This document shows positions 1 through 8,231 of a DNA stretch of 22,030 nucleotides, piece by piece. A program made the position numbers and the translations under genes. This stretch comes from an uncultured Candidatus Melainabacteria bacterium (GTDB lineage: Bacteria > Cyanobacteriota > Vampirovibrionia > Gastranaerophilales > Gastranaerophilaceae), in the NCBI GenBank assembly GCA_934693215.1, contig CAKUVB010000007.1, forward strand, positions 1 through 22,030, in the 5' to 3' direction. Below the pieces are notes generated by a model. That model made no database searches, had not been told where the DNA came from, and was given only the letters and a program-made list of their open reading frames with translations. How positions within the stretch are numbered: position 1 is the first letter of the stretch; every line of letters begins with the position of its first letter.

Positions 1-2171
1 GTATAGAACTTCATGGTGGGCATGGTAATGATATCGCTCAAGTTTATAACCATATTATTATGCCATTAGCAAACGAGCTTGATAAACAAACTCAAGTCGT
101 GTGGGGGATTAAAGATTTTGAATATAGATTTGGAAGAAAACCTGAAGGTATGTGGCTTGCAGAAACTGCCGTTGATGATGACACTTTAAGAGTTTTAGTA
201 GAGCATGGTATTAAGTTCACAATACTTTCACCATTTCAGGCTAAAAGTATTAGAAAAAAAGGTGAACCAAACTGGCAAGATGTTAGCTGGGGCAATATTG
301 ACCCTGCTCGCTCATATAGATATTATCTAAAATCTAATCCTGATAAATATATTGATTTATTCTTTTATGATGGAGCTATTTCAAAATCTGTTGCGTTTGA
401 TGAACTCCTAACTGATGGTAATAAGTTTGTAAGACGTTTAAAAGATGGTATATCTTATGATAGAAACTATCCTCAATTAATAAATATAGCAACAGATGGT
501 GAAAGTTACGGACACCATACAAAATTTGGGGATATGGCATTAGCTTATGTTTTATCTTCAAAAGCAAAAGAAGCGGGATTTACAATTACCAATTATGCTG
601 AATACCTTGATAAATATGCAAGTGATTGGGAAGTAGATATAAAAGATGTTTCATCTTGGAGTTGTTTCCATGGAGTTGGTCGTTGGTGTGATGATTGCGG
701 TTGTTCTACAGGTGGACACCCTGGTTGGAACCAAAAATGGCGTAGACCTCTAAGAGATGCTATGGATTATTTGAGAGATCAGATTATTCCATTATGTCAA
801 AAATTCGGTAAAAAATATTTCAAGGATTTCTTAGAAGCAAGAATGAATTACATTGACGTAATTTTAGATAGGTCTGCTCTAAGTGTTAAAAACTTCCAAG
901 CTAAATATTTTATAGAAGGACTTGATGACACTTCTAAAATAAGGGCTATGGAATTATTGGAAATGCAACGTCACGCAATGTTAATGTACACAAGTTGCGG
1001 TTGGTTCTTCTCTGACATTTCCGGTATTGAAACAACTCAAATAATGAAATATGCAGCAAGGGTTATTCAATTAGCTAAAAACTTTACAAATAAAGATTTA
1101 GAAACACCGTATTTAGATATATTATCAAAAGCTCAAAGTAACTACAAAGAAATGGGTAACGGTAAAGAAATCTATACAAAATACGTAAAACCTTCAGTTG
1201 TAACATTAAAACAAATCGTAAGTTTATGGGCAATATCTTCTTTATACCAAGAGGTTGGTGATGAAGAAGAAGTTTATTGTTATACTATCAACAAAAAATC
1301 TTATAAACGTATCAAGAATGGTGATTCTCAACTTGTTGTAGGTCACGTTGAAGTTCATTCTAAAATCACAATGGAACATTCTGATATTATGTTTGCGATG
1401 GTTCAATTCTCAGGTGGAGATTTCCAATGTGCATTGAGAGATTATTCTGAAGATTATGAAACTATTGAAAAAAACCTTACAAGAACATTTATGATGTATC
1501 CGTTAACTGAAATAATCAGAGGTATTGACGGTTATTTTGGAAAAGATTATTTCACTCTTAAAGATATATTTATAGAAGAAAGAAGAAAAATTCTTCAAAT
1601 TTTATTAAAAGATAAATTATCAGCATTTGCTCGTAATTATGAAGAAATATATGAAGATGGTAAAAATTCGATATTCCACTTGCAAGCATTGGGCTTAGAT
1701 GTTCCTGAAGAATTTAAAATATCTGCTCAATACACATTAGGACGCGAATTTAACGAATTGTTTGTAAACACAAACGGTTATATTGATGCTGATATACTTC
1801 AATTAGCTGCTGATATTAATTTTGAAGCTAAGCGACTAGGCATCAAAATTGATAAAACTGAAACTGACAAATTCTTTGCTAAGAAAATTGTTCAAAGCAT
1901 TAACCGCTTAGTTTATAGTATGGAATATCAACAAGCAGATGTAACTCTTGAATTGTTAGACGCAATTCAAAAATTAGAAATACAACCTGATTTATCAGAA
2001 TCACAAAACATATTTTATTCAAAAATGGTTATGAAGTTTAATCAACTAATAGAATCAATGAATAGAACCTCTGATAGAGAGTTAATTCTTCTATTATTTG
2101 ATATCGCAAAACGATTAAACTTAAACATAGATTTTTATAAATCAAAATTCGATAAAGCTATTTTGAGCTAG
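1..2171 (+). CDS. Glycoside hydrolase family 57 enzyme with DUF3536-type C-terminal part (5' end cut off by window)
   Basis: The frame is open to the left edge: an in-frame IELHGGHGNDIAQVYNHII precedes the first Met at 60, so that Met is internal and the true start lies outside the window. Two GH57 conserved regions are visible (numbered from the Met at 60). GMWLAETAVD holds the expected nucleophile Glu35. NIATDGESYGHH holds the expected acid/base Asp146. A Cys-rich block around residues 198-225 (SWSCFHGVGRWCDDCGCSTGG, then PGWNQKWRRPLRDA) is typical of long GH57 members that carry a DUF3536 region. GH57 enzymes act on alpha-glucans (amylase, branching or glucanotransferase activity) and no signal peptide can be judged here, so an internal glycogen-related role is inferred. 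The last ~450 residues are mostly helical with no motif I recognise. Family assignment is firm; exact reaction is unknown. The stop at 2169-2171 abuts the stop of the next, convergent gene. Confidence 0.9.
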   Translation, partial: IELHGGHGNDIAQVYNHIIMPLANELDKQTQVVWGIKDFEYRFGRKPEGMWLAETAVDDDTLRVLVEHGIKFTILSPFQAKSIRKKGEPNWQDVSWGNIDPARSYRYYLKSNPDKYIDLFFYDGAISKSVAFDELLTDGNKFVRRLKDGISYDRNYPQLINIATDGESYGHHTKFGDMALAYVLSSKAKEAGFTITNYAEYLDKYASDWEVDIKDVSSWSCFHGVGRWCDDCGCSTGGHPGWNQKWRRPLRDAMDYLRDQIIPLCQKFGKKYFKDFLEARMNYIDVILDRSALSVKNFQAKYFIEGLDDTSKIRAMELLEMQRHAMLMYTSCGWFFSDISGIETTQIMKYAARVIQLAKNFTNKDLETPYLDILSKAQSNYKEMGNGKEIYTKYVKPSVVTLKQIVSLWAISSLYQEVGDEEEVYCYTINKKSYKRIKNGDSQLVVGHVEVHSKITMEHSDIMFAMVQFSGGDFQCALRDYSEDYETIEKNLTRTFMMYPLTEIIRGIDGYFGKDYFTLKDIFIEERRKILQILLKDKLSAFARNYEEIYEDGKNSIFHLQALGLDVPEEFKISAQYTLGREFNELFVNTNGYIDADILQLAADINFEAKRLGIKIDKTETDKFFAKKIVQSINRLVYSMEYQQADVTLELLDAIQKLEIQPDLSESQNIFYSKMVMKFNQLIESMNRTSDRELILLLFDIAKRLNLNIDFYKSKFDKAILS

Positions 2172-2195
2172 CTATTTAGCTGACAAAATAGCTTT
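2154..2195. terminator. Bidirectional hairpin at the GH57 / small-gene convergent junction
   Basis: AAAGCTATTTTG (2154-2165) is perfectly complementary to CAAAATAGCTTT (2184-2195). Inside it AGCTA (2166-2170) pairs with TAGCT (2177-2181), leaving a 6-nt loop and a 2-nt GA bulge, i.e. about 17 paired bases. A short T-run follows on the plus strand (2196-2200 is ATTTT) and the 5' arm is A-rich, so it could terminate both transcripts. It lies over both stop codons, so the arms are also coding sequence for the two proteins. It is AT-rich and its strength is uncertain. Confidence 0.65.
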
Positions 2196-2450
2196 ATTTT
2201 CCATTTGCGAATTCAATATTTCTATCTTTTTTATTCTTTCACGAGCAATTGAAGCTAAATGAATATAACGATTCCTTTCCTCGCTAATTTTCAGAGTTGA
2301 AGGCTCTTTAGTATTGTAATATTCTGATTTCATTTCTAAATTCAAACATGCTTCTTGTATCGCATATAAAATACTATCAATAACATTTAGTTCTTCATAC
2401 GCATCTTGGCATAAATCCATATAGAATAATGCAATATTATTTGTTTCCAT
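2172..2450 (-). CDS. Small helical protein of unknown function (92 aa)
   Basis: I do not recognise this protein. It is 92 residues, acidic to neutral, with no signal peptide or membrane segment. It looks almost entirely helical, with a charged amphipathic stretch SEERNRYIHLASIARERIKKIEILNSQ near the C-terminus that could form a coiled coil, and two Cys in the N-terminal half. It is likely real: a clear Shine-Dalgarno (GGAGAGAT, complement of 2455-2462) sits about 5 nt before the ATG at 2450, and a possible -10 TATAAT (complement of 2468-2473) with a weak TTGTAT at 2489-2494 lies upstream. Its stop (TAG at 2174-2172) directly abuts the GH57 stop. It is transcribed divergently from the porin-like gene, with 116 bp between them. 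Confidence 0.7.
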   Translation of the reverse strand: METNNIALFYMDLCQDAYEELNVIDSILYAIQEACLNLEMKSEYYNTKEPSTLKISEERNRYIHLASIARERIKKIEILNSQMENKAILSAK

Positions 2451-2507
2451 ACAAATCTCTCCATATTATTATAAAATTCTTAATTCCAATACAAGTATAT
2501 CCCTTTA

Positions 2508-2548
2508 TTTTATTAATATGTTAATAAGTTTTCGTTTTTTATTAATAT
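2508..2548. repeat. 12-bp direct repeat in a divergent intergenic region
   Basis: TTTTATTAATAT occurs twice, at 2508-2519 and 2537-2548, 29 bp apart start to start (almost three helical turns). It lies in the 116-bp region between the small minus-strand gene and the plus-strand porin-like gene. It could be a pair of regulator or UP-element sites, but the region is so AT-rich that a chance origin is possible. Confidence 0.3.
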
Positions 2549-2566
2549 TAAAATTTTGATATTACA

Positions 2567-3790
2567 ATGCGATATGATATAATTAAATCCTTGAGAAAAA
2601 TATTATTATTAGCATTAATTTATGTGTTTTTTGCATCATTTGCCTTTTCTGAAGAAATAGAAAAAGACAATATTTTTTTAATTGATGATGCTCCATTTGA
2701 TGTGCATAAATCAAAAATTGAAGAAATTCAAAAATCAAAAACAGAATATGATAGTTACGGATTTAGACTAAAAGAATCCATAACAAGCACATTACCTTCT
2801 GATGAAGAATGTATAAACCATAAACGACCTGTTTATTTATTAGACACTGCAACTACCAGATATTTTGAAAAAGGACCTTTGGATAGTTTTCATACAGGCT
2901 TCTTTTATAAAGGTTCTTTGCCTATTAGCATGATACAAGGAGGAGTTACTCACACTGACTATACTCAAAACAATATTGAAAACCATTTTAGAGGATATTT
3001 AAAAAATGGCAAAACTTCATTTAATATTTCAACGAGATATACACCTCGCAAAGATTTAGATTTCTTCCAATTCTTAATCGGAGATTTATTTGTTTCTCAT
3101 CAACTTACTCAACATAATCGAATTGTATTCGGTAATTCAAGAACACATACAGGTGAAGAAGGTTCAAAACCGGATTGGCAAGTCCCTTTGATATCTTACT
3201 CTCAAATAAGTAGAAACTTTGGTAACATTCGTAAATTCGGAGCTAGAGTAGTTGGTGAATATGACTTGATTGAATATGATTTTGGCGGATATAGTTCTGA
3301 CTCTTATTTTAGAGAATTCTTTCCTGGAGTTGAATTTACGGGTTGGGTAAACTTTAAACCTCTAGGAAAAACTAATGGAAAATATGGTGACTTAAAAATA
3401 GGTGGAGGTATAAGTTCAGGACATAACAATTTCACATATAATGTTGCTGGGGCTTATGCAAGATACCAATACAAAAAATTTCGTGCAGATTTTGAATTTG
3501 CGAATGCTGATGGATATAATGGAAACTTAGGACTATCAAAAAAACATGCCAGAGGTTTATATTCAACGGTTTATTACAGAATAACTCCAAAAGTTGAATT
3601 ATTAGCGAGATATGACTTCTTTCAACCGGATTTAGATGTTTCTAAAAAAGACATCAAAGAATACGTTGTTGGATTAAACTATTATTTAAAAGGGCAAGGC
3701 TTGAGATTTATGCTTAACTATATCTTCAGACAAAGTGATTTTGGAAATGATTCGCATAGAATAATATTAGGTACTCAAATAATGTTATAA
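2567..3790 (+). CDS. Putative outer-membrane beta-barrel porin (OprO/OprP-like)
   Basis: A 407-residue protein with a Sec signal peptide: basic start (KSLRK), hydrophobic core LLLALIYVFFASFA, and likely cleavage near residue 28 (AFS|EE). After a ~60-residue polar linker, the rest alternates polar and aromatic residues in short segments (YFEKGPLDSFHTGFFYKG, KFGARVVGEYDLIEYDFGGY, KKFRADFEFANADGY, KVELLARYDFFQPD), with Tyr/Phe girdles and no long hydrophobic helix, as expected of a barrel. The C-terminal strand LRFMLNYIFRQSDFGNDSHRIILGTQIML resembles the end of phosphate-selective porin O/P-type barrels (a soluble-ligand channel), though the substrate cannot be read. No clear Shine-Dalgarno precedes the ATG at 2567; the signal peptide supports this start. 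The stop overlaps the recO stop by 6 nt (TTATAA, 3785-3790). Confidence 0.7.
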   Translation: MRYDIIKSLRKILLLALIYVFFASFAFSEEIEKDNIFLIDDAPFDVHKSKIEEIQKSKTEYDSYGFRLKESITSTLPSDEECINHKRPVYLLDTATTRYFEKGPLDSFHTGFFYKGSLPISMIQGGVTHTDYTQNNIENHFRGYLKNGKTSFNISTRYTPRKDLDFFQFLIGDLFVSHQLTQHNRIVFGNSRTHTGEEGSKPDWQVPLISYSQISRNFGNIRKFGARVVGEYDLIEYDFGGYSSDSYFREFFPGVEFTGWVNFKPLGKTNGKYGDLKIGGGISSGHNNFTYNVAGAYARYQYKKFRADFEFANADGYNGNLGLSKKHARGLYSTVYYRITPKVELLARYDFFQPDLDVSKKDIKEYVVGLNYYLKGQGLRFMLNYIFRQSDFGNDSHRIILGTQIML

Positions 3791-4552
3791 TATCTCTTGC
3801 AAAATTTTATCAGACTTAAATTTTTTGTTAGAGTGACTTTGAATATAATTCTTTAAAAGATTAAAACAAACGGTACAAACTTTTTCAGTAGCTTTTTGGT
3901 CATAATCACAAGTATAATCAAAATCAAACTGCAACATAGCTTCTAAAAAATCTCTTATTTTATAATGCATTTTTGTTTTTATCTTAAAAGTTTTGTTGCA
4001 TTCTTCACAAATAATTCCTCCCATATCTTGAGAGAAATACATATCTTCATTGAGAACTCTTTCGCCACAACATAGACAAGAATCAAGTTCTAAAGAAAAT
4101 CCTGAAATCAACATCATTTTTAGTTGAAACTTGATAACAGCTATTAATACATCTTTTTTAGATTCAGAACGAGCTATTTTATCTAAAGCTTTGTAAAGCA
4201 AATCATATACTTCTTTGGAACAAGGGTCATCTTCAACCCCAAAATTAGATACAATTTCTGAGATATAAGAAGAACACATCAATTTATCAATATCTTGACG
4301 AGATTCTTTAAATGTATTTATGGATTGAGCCTGACAAATTCTATCCAAATTTTTCCCTTTCGCAAACATCAAAGTATTTGCAATCAAAGAATCCATTCTT
4401 GCACCAAGTTTGCTTTTTGGTTTTTTAACACCTTTTGCAACTCCACGAACAAGACCTTTATCTCTTGAGTACATAAGAATAATCTTATCAGCATCACTCA
4501 AATCATACGATTTTAGATTAATCGCATCTGTTGTATAATTCTTCTCCTCCAT
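3785..4552 (-). CDS. recO: DNA repair protein RecO
   Basis: RecO (255 aa, a normal family length) anneals ssDNA and, with RecR, loads RecA onto SSB-coated DNA in the RecFOR pathway. The N-terminus is the usual OB-fold: TTDAINLKSYDLSDADKIILMYSRDKGLVRGVAKGVKKPKSKLG (residues 7-50), with the basic KGVKKPKSK patch. The zinc finger is present as C159-x2-C162 and C182-x2-C185. An additional CxxC (C226/C229) near the C-terminus is unusual. The start at 4552 gives the expected spacing to the OB-fold. No Shine-Dalgarno lies upstream of the ATG; a GGAGGAG is instead inside codons 1-3. It lies 63 nt downstream of the peptidase gene on the same strand and is probably co-transcribed with it. Its 3' end overlaps the porin gene by 6 nt. 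Confidence 0.92.
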   Translation of the reverse strand: MEEKNYTTDAINLKSYDLSDADKIILMYSRDKGLVRGVAKGVKKPKSKLGARMDSLIANTLMFAKGKNLDRICQAQSINTFKESRQDIDKLMCSSYISEIVSNFGVEDDPCSKEVYDLLYKALDKIARSESKKDVLIAVIKFQLKMMLISGFSLELDSCLCCGERVLNEDMYFSQDMGGIICEECNKTFKIKTKMHYKIRDFLEAMLQFDFDYTCDYDQKATEKVCTVCFNLLKNYIQSHSNKKFKSDKILQEIL

Positions 4553-4615
4553 AATTATATATTTTATGAAAGATTTTATTTTTTGTCTATTTTGTAAAAA
4601 AATATTAATATATTT

Positions 4616-6169
4616 TTATTTTAAGCTTTCACACAAAGCTTTACTTGAAAGCGATTCACCTGTAAATTGCGTTATCAAATCATCTTCCTCTATACTTTCA
4701 CCGTATTTAAAAAGATTGCTATTCAAGAACTCTGCAGTAGCTTTATTTTCTGTTATCAAACCTAATTGACTTGTAAGATATTTATATATCTGAGCTTTTA
4801 TTATATTCGCTCTAAAATAATTTTGATAATATGCAGGGTGAGATAAATAATGAGGAATAGTTGCCCATTCATTATTTATATCTTCGGTTTTATTCTTTCC
4901 AGTATATAAACATTTCAAATCATGCCAAAGTTTACTAGGATTTTGATTCGGATTTTTATACATTTCTTTTTCAAAAACAATTATCAAAATACTTCTGTTT
5001 ATAAATCTTGATTCAGATTTTTTTAAATCATTTTTAAATCTTTGCAAGGTTTCTTCAGATACTACACCCTTCAATATATTTTCACGTTGTGCTAAATCAC
5101 CCATCATCATAGCTATAGCTTCTGTCATAGCAGGTGTTGTTCCTTTATCTAGATAAGGTAATGTAGTATCAATTCCTAAATTATAAACACAATGACCTAA
5201 TTCATGACAAAGTGTATCAAGGCTTAAAGCATTATTAGTCAAATTTGCTAAAATCCTTGAATCTTTTCCTGCTTCAATTTCAAAGCAAAAGCCATGAGTA
5301 TTTTTATTTTTACGAGGGAATAAATCTAGAGTAATATTCATATTGTCAATATCAAATCCCATGTTTTTATACGCATTTTTTGATATATCAACAACTTGCT
5401 CTTTAGTTTTTAAATTTGCGTTTACATCTTTAACAGGGTTATTGTCTAGTAACAATCCATAATGATGAGCTTTTAATTCTGTAGGTTTTATTCCATATTC
5501 TTTTGCTAATTCATCTTTATTCTCTTGTTGAAAATTTTTATTAAGTTCTTTCGCATTTTCATAAACTTCATGTAAAAGATTAGTTAAATAATCTGCATCA
5601 ACATCATATTCTTCTTTTAATTGATAATCAAAGAAATTGTCATATCCTTGAGTTTTTGCAAATTCGTTTCTTAGTTTTATTAACTGAACTAAATCTTCTG
5701 CAATAATATCTCCGCCTTTAACTTTTGAAATATAAGCTTTTTCTCTGATTTCAATATTTTTCTCGGTTTCTAAAATTTTATTAATTTCTGCCCTAGTAAC
5801 TTCTTTATCATCTATCTTTGGAATATAAGCATTATACTTTGCGGCAATCTCGTTTTCTTTTTCTCTTAATTTTTGTTTCAAATCACCGGCATTAAGTTCT
5901 TCATCAAAAGCTTTTACAAGGTCTTTTAATTGTTTGTTTAAATGCTTATCTTTCAAATCAAACTTTTTAATTTCTAACAATTTTTTATACAATTCTTCAT
6001 TTTGAAACAAACTATGCGTTACATTTTCTGCTTCTAAGTAAAGATTCTTCTTTTCTTCTGTACTATCTATATAAAAATCCCATGCTTTTAATTCTGTATC
6101 TAAATTACAAGGTGCAAGCTTTTTACAAAACTCATCTCTTAATGTTATATATTCTAATTTTTTATCCAT
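4616..6169 (-). CDS. Cytosolic gluzincin zinc metallopeptidase, M2 (ACE-like) / M3 type
   Basis: A 517-residue peptidase with the zinc motif HELGH (H322, E323, H326) and a third ligand Glu at E350 in TPAMTEAIA, 28 residues after H322. That spacing and the block GTTPAMTEAIAMMMGDLAQ resemble family M2 (ACE) as well as M3 oligopeptidases. A C-terminal SHPAYYQNYFRANIIKAQ (443-460) looks like the ACE substrate-binding PYxRYF block, with Tyr448/Tyr451 as candidate transition-state tyrosines. There is no signal peptide (MDKKLEYITLRDEF), so it should act on small peptides in the cytoplasm. The N-terminal 130 residues are charged helices. A strong Shine-Dalgarno GGAGGT (complement of 6177-6182) is 7 nt before the ATG at 6169, fixing the start. 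It is followed by recO and faces msbA divergently. Family M2 versus M3 is unsettled. Confidence 0.82.
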   Translation of the reverse strand: MDKKLEYITLRDEFCKKLAPCNLDTELKAWDFYIDSTEEKKNLYLEAENVTHSLFQNEELYKKLLEIKKFDLKDKHLNKQLKDLVKAFDEELNAGDLKQKLREKENEIAAKYNAYIPKIDDKEVTRAEINKILETEKNIEIREKAYISKVKGGDIIAEDLVQLIKLRNEFAKTQGYDNFFDYQLKEEYDVDADYLTNLLHEVYENAKELNKNFQQENKDELAKEYGIKPTELKAHHYGLLLDNNPVKDVNANLKTKEQVVDISKNAYKNMGFDIDNMNITLDLFPRKNKNTHGFCFEIEAGKDSRILANLTNNALSLDTLCHELGHCVYNLGIDTTLPYLDKGTTPAMTEAIAMMMGDLAQRENILKGVVSEETLQRFKNDLKKSESRFINRSILIIVFEKEMYKNPNQNPSKLWHDLKCLYTGKNKTEDINNEWATIPHYLSHPAYYQNYFRANIIKAQIYKYLTSQLGLITENKATAEFLNSNLFKYGESIEEDDLITQFTGESLSSKALCESLK

Positions 6170-6190
6170 TTTTAAGACCTCCGAAAAAAT

Positions 6191-6218
6191 TTTACCATAA
6201 TTATTTTTACGATATAAT
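6191..6218 (+). promoter_or_regulatory. Probable promoter of the msbA-like gene
   Basis: TTTACC (6191-6196), 16-bp spacer, TATAAT (6213-6218), 48 bp upstream of the ATG at 6266. The palindromic ATATAATTATAT core also gives a TATAAT on the minus strand (complement of 6217-6222), which could serve the divergent peptidase gene, although no good -35 is seen for that direction. Confidence 0.4.
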
Positions 6219-6265
6219 TATATAAACGTATGAAAAAATTTATAAAATAAGATTGGGGATTCTTT

Positions 6266-8101
6266 ATGAAGTTAAACAATACGACTGCCGCAAATTCTTT
6301 TAGATATACTTGGCTTTTAGGAAGAATATTTCCTTTTGTCAGACCATTTCTATTTAGAATCTTTTTAGGTGTTTTAGTTGCAATACCTGTAGGATTATTA
6401 GACGGGGTTACGGCATTTGCACTTAAACCTTATATGGACTACGTAATTGGTTGTCAAGACTTAGTATTTAACATGTTTGGACATCAAGTTACAATTCCTT
6501 ATGGAGCTTTAGCAGCTATAATACCATTTGGTGTTGTTCTTTTTGCTATGTTTCAAGGTGTAATGAGATATTTAAACGATTACCTAACAGATTGGACTAG
6601 TCAAAAAATTACAAACTCTGTTAAAGTTAAATTATTTGCATCATTGGTAACAATGGATTCAAGCTTCTTTGACGAAAATTCTTCTGGAATTATCTTAACA
6701 AGATATCTTTCAGACCCTGATGCTGCAGCAAGAAGCTTTATTCAACAAATCAAATCAATTGTTACAAGTGTATTTGGTGCCGGTAGTTTGATTGCAGTTA
6801 TGTTAGTTAGTTCTTGGAAACTTGCTCTTGTTGGAGTTTTAGTTTTAGGTTGTGCTTTCTTACCTATGGTTTTAATTCGTAAAAAAGTAAAAGAAACTTC
6901 AAACAAAGGAATGGTTGTAGGTGGCAACATAACAACTAATTTTAATGAAACTTATTCTGGGAATAAGGTTATGACAGCATATTCTTTACAAGAACATCAA
7001 AAAGAAGAATTTAACAAACAAATCAACAAATCGTTTGATATTAGTATTTCATTAACAAAACGTTCAGCTTGGATGTCACCTATTATGTATTTTATCGCAT
7101 CAATCGGGATTGCTTGCGTACTTCATTACGGAACACAGTTAATTATATCTAAAGAAATGACAGCTGGTAGTTTTGCATCGTTTGTAACATCATTATTACT
7201 ATTATACAAACCTATGAAAACTTTAGGCGGTACTTTAACAAATATTCAAGGTATTTTTGTTTCGTTTGGACGTGTATTTGAATTATTTGATATAAAACCT
7301 TCAATTACTAATAAACCAAACGCACAAACTATGACAGATTTACATTCAAGTATAGATTTTGAAAATGTATGTTTTGAATACGAAAAAGATAGACCTGTAT
7401 TAAACAATATAAACTTACATGTCAACAAAGGTGAAACTATTGCTCTTGTTGGAAATTCAGGTGGTGGTAAGTCTACGTTAGTAAACCTTTTACCACGTTT
7501 TTATGATGTACTTTCAGGTTCTATAAAATTTGATAATGTGGATATTCGAGATATAACGTTAGAATCATTAAGACAACATATTTCAATCGTATTTCAGGAT
7601 AATTTCTTGTTTACTGGAACAATTAGAGAAAACATTCTTCTTGGAAACCCTAATGCAACAGAACAAGATATCCATGATGCAATAAAATCAGCCCATTTAG
7701 AAGAAGTTATGGAGTCACTCCCTGACGGTTTAGATACTGTATTAGGTGAACGAGGAACATCTCTATCCGGAGGGCAAAGACAAAGAGTTGCTATTGCAAG
7801 AGCTATGGTGCGTAAAAGTCCTATAGTTATCCTTGATGAAGCAACAAGTGCATTGGATAACAAATCAGAAGCGGTAGTACAAAAAGCACTTGATGCTCTA
7901 ATGCAAAACAAAACTGTTTTTGTTATCGCTCACAGATTATCAACAATCAGAAATGCTGATAAAATTGCAGTTATTAACGAAGGACACTTGGTTGAACTTG
8001 GCACACACGAAGAATTATTGAATATTGAAAATGGTCAATATAAACTATTATACGATATGCAGTTCCGTAAAAAAGAAGAAGCTGCCGCTATAGAAGGTTA
8101 A
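6266..8101 (+). CDS. msbA: MsbA-type lipid exporter, fused TMD-NBD ABC half-transporter
   Basis: A 611-residue ABC exporter half-transporter expected to work as a homodimer in the inner membrane, flipping lipid A-core or related lipids by ATP hydrolysis. Residues ~25-340 are the six-helix exporter domain. The ATPase domain (~362-600) is complete: Walker A GNSGGGKST (396-404), Q-loop Gln444 in VFQDN, signature LSGGQ (500-504), Walker B VILDEATSALD with catalytic Glu525, and H-loop His556 in VIAHRLST. The substrate is inferred from overall likeness to MsbA; a generic multidrug or peptide exporter of the same fold cannot be excluded. The start is preceded by a modest GGGG (TTGGGGATTC). It is monocistronic: divergent from the peptidase and closed by a terminator at 8134-8173. 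Confidence 0.85.
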   Translation: MKLNNTTAANSFRYTWLLGRIFPFVRPFLFRIFLGVLVAIPVGLLDGVTAFALKPYMDYVIGCQDLVFNMFGHQVTIPYGALAAIIPFGVVLFAMFQGVMRYLNDYLTDWTSQKITNSVKVKLFASLVTMDSSFFDENSSGIILTRYLSDPDAAARSFIQQIKSIVTSVFGAGSLIAVMLVSSWKLALVGVLVLGCAFLPMVLIRKKVKETSNKGMVVGGNITTNFNETYSGNKVMTAYSLQEHQKEEFNKQINKSFDISISLTKRSAWMSPIMYFIASIGIACVLHYGTQLIISKEMTAGSFASFVTSLLLLYKPMKTLGGTLTNIQGIFVSFGRVFELFDIKPSITNKPNAQTMTDLHSSIDFENVCFEYEKDRPVLNNINLHVNKGETIALVGNSGGGKSTLVNLLPRFYDVLSGSIKFDNVDIRDITLESLRQHISIVFQDNFLFTGTIRENILLGNPNATEQDIHDAIKSAHLEEVMESLPDGLDTVLGERGTSLSGGQRQRVAIARAMVRKSPIVILDEATSALDNKSEAVVQKALDALMQNKTVFVIAHRLSTIRNADKIAVINEGHLVELGTHEELLNIENGQYKLLYDMQFRKKEEAAAIEG

Positions 8102-8133
8102 GAAAGACAAAAACATTAAGAAATATTACAAAA

Positions 8134-8173
8134 AACGGGGTCACTGAAATAATAGGTGGCTCCGTTGTTTTTA
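8134..8173 (+). terminator. Rho-independent terminator after msbA
   Basis: AACGGGGTCAC (8134-8144) pairs with GTGGCTCCGTT (8156-8166) over 11 bp including two G-U pairs, around an 11-nt loop, followed by GTTTTTAT. An A-run precedes the left arm. The right arm plus the first U's (8160-8169) is also the exact complement of 8212-8221, which covers the Shine-Dalgarno of the next gene, so an alternative fold exists in read-through RNA. Confidence 0.8.
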
Positions 8174-8193
8174 TATTAATAGCATAGTATAAC
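8165..8193 (+). promoter_or_regulatory. Possible promoter of the 435-aa unknown gene
   Basis: TTGTTT (8165-8170), 17-bp spacer, TATAAC (8188-8193), about 39 bp before the ATG at 8232. The -35 would overlap the tail of the msbA terminator. The match is moderate. A transcript starting here would lack 8160-8169 and therefore escape the RBS-masking fold described in the findings. Confidence 0.35.
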
Positions 8194-8217
8194 TGTGCCT
8201 TAATGTAACTTAACAAC

Positions 8218-8223
8218 GGAGAG
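8218..8223 (+). promoter_or_regulatory. Shine-Dalgarno of the 435-aa gene, maskable by upstream complement
   Basis: GGAGAG ends 8 nt before the ATG at 8232 and settles that start. The overlapping AACAACGGAG (8212-8221) is a perfect 10-nt complement of CTCCGTTGTT (8160-8169), so the site could be sequestered in RNA that reads through from msbA. Confidence 0.6.
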
Positions 8224-8231
8224 CAAAATCT

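Noticed and set aside
3763..3795. Possible terminator stem at the porin/recO junction
   Set aside because: Only a 6-bp A-T stem (ATATTA/TAATAT) with no T-run.
4598..4617. AT-only hairpin (AAAAATAT / ATATTTTT) between the peptidase gene and recO
   Set aside because: Eight A-T pairs only, expected by chance at this composition; would be a very weak terminator and the two genes appear co-transcribed.
4566..4769. Plus-strand 67-codon frame from the recO-peptidase gap
   Set aside because: Runs antisense into the peptidase 3' end, no RBS, Phe/Lys-rich as expected from AT-rich noncoding DNA.
7594..7911. Open 105-codon frame antisense to the ATPase domain of the msbA-like gene
   Set aside because: It mirrors the conserved Walker/LSGGQ coding region, has no own RBS or promoter and no recognisable product; a by-product of codon use.
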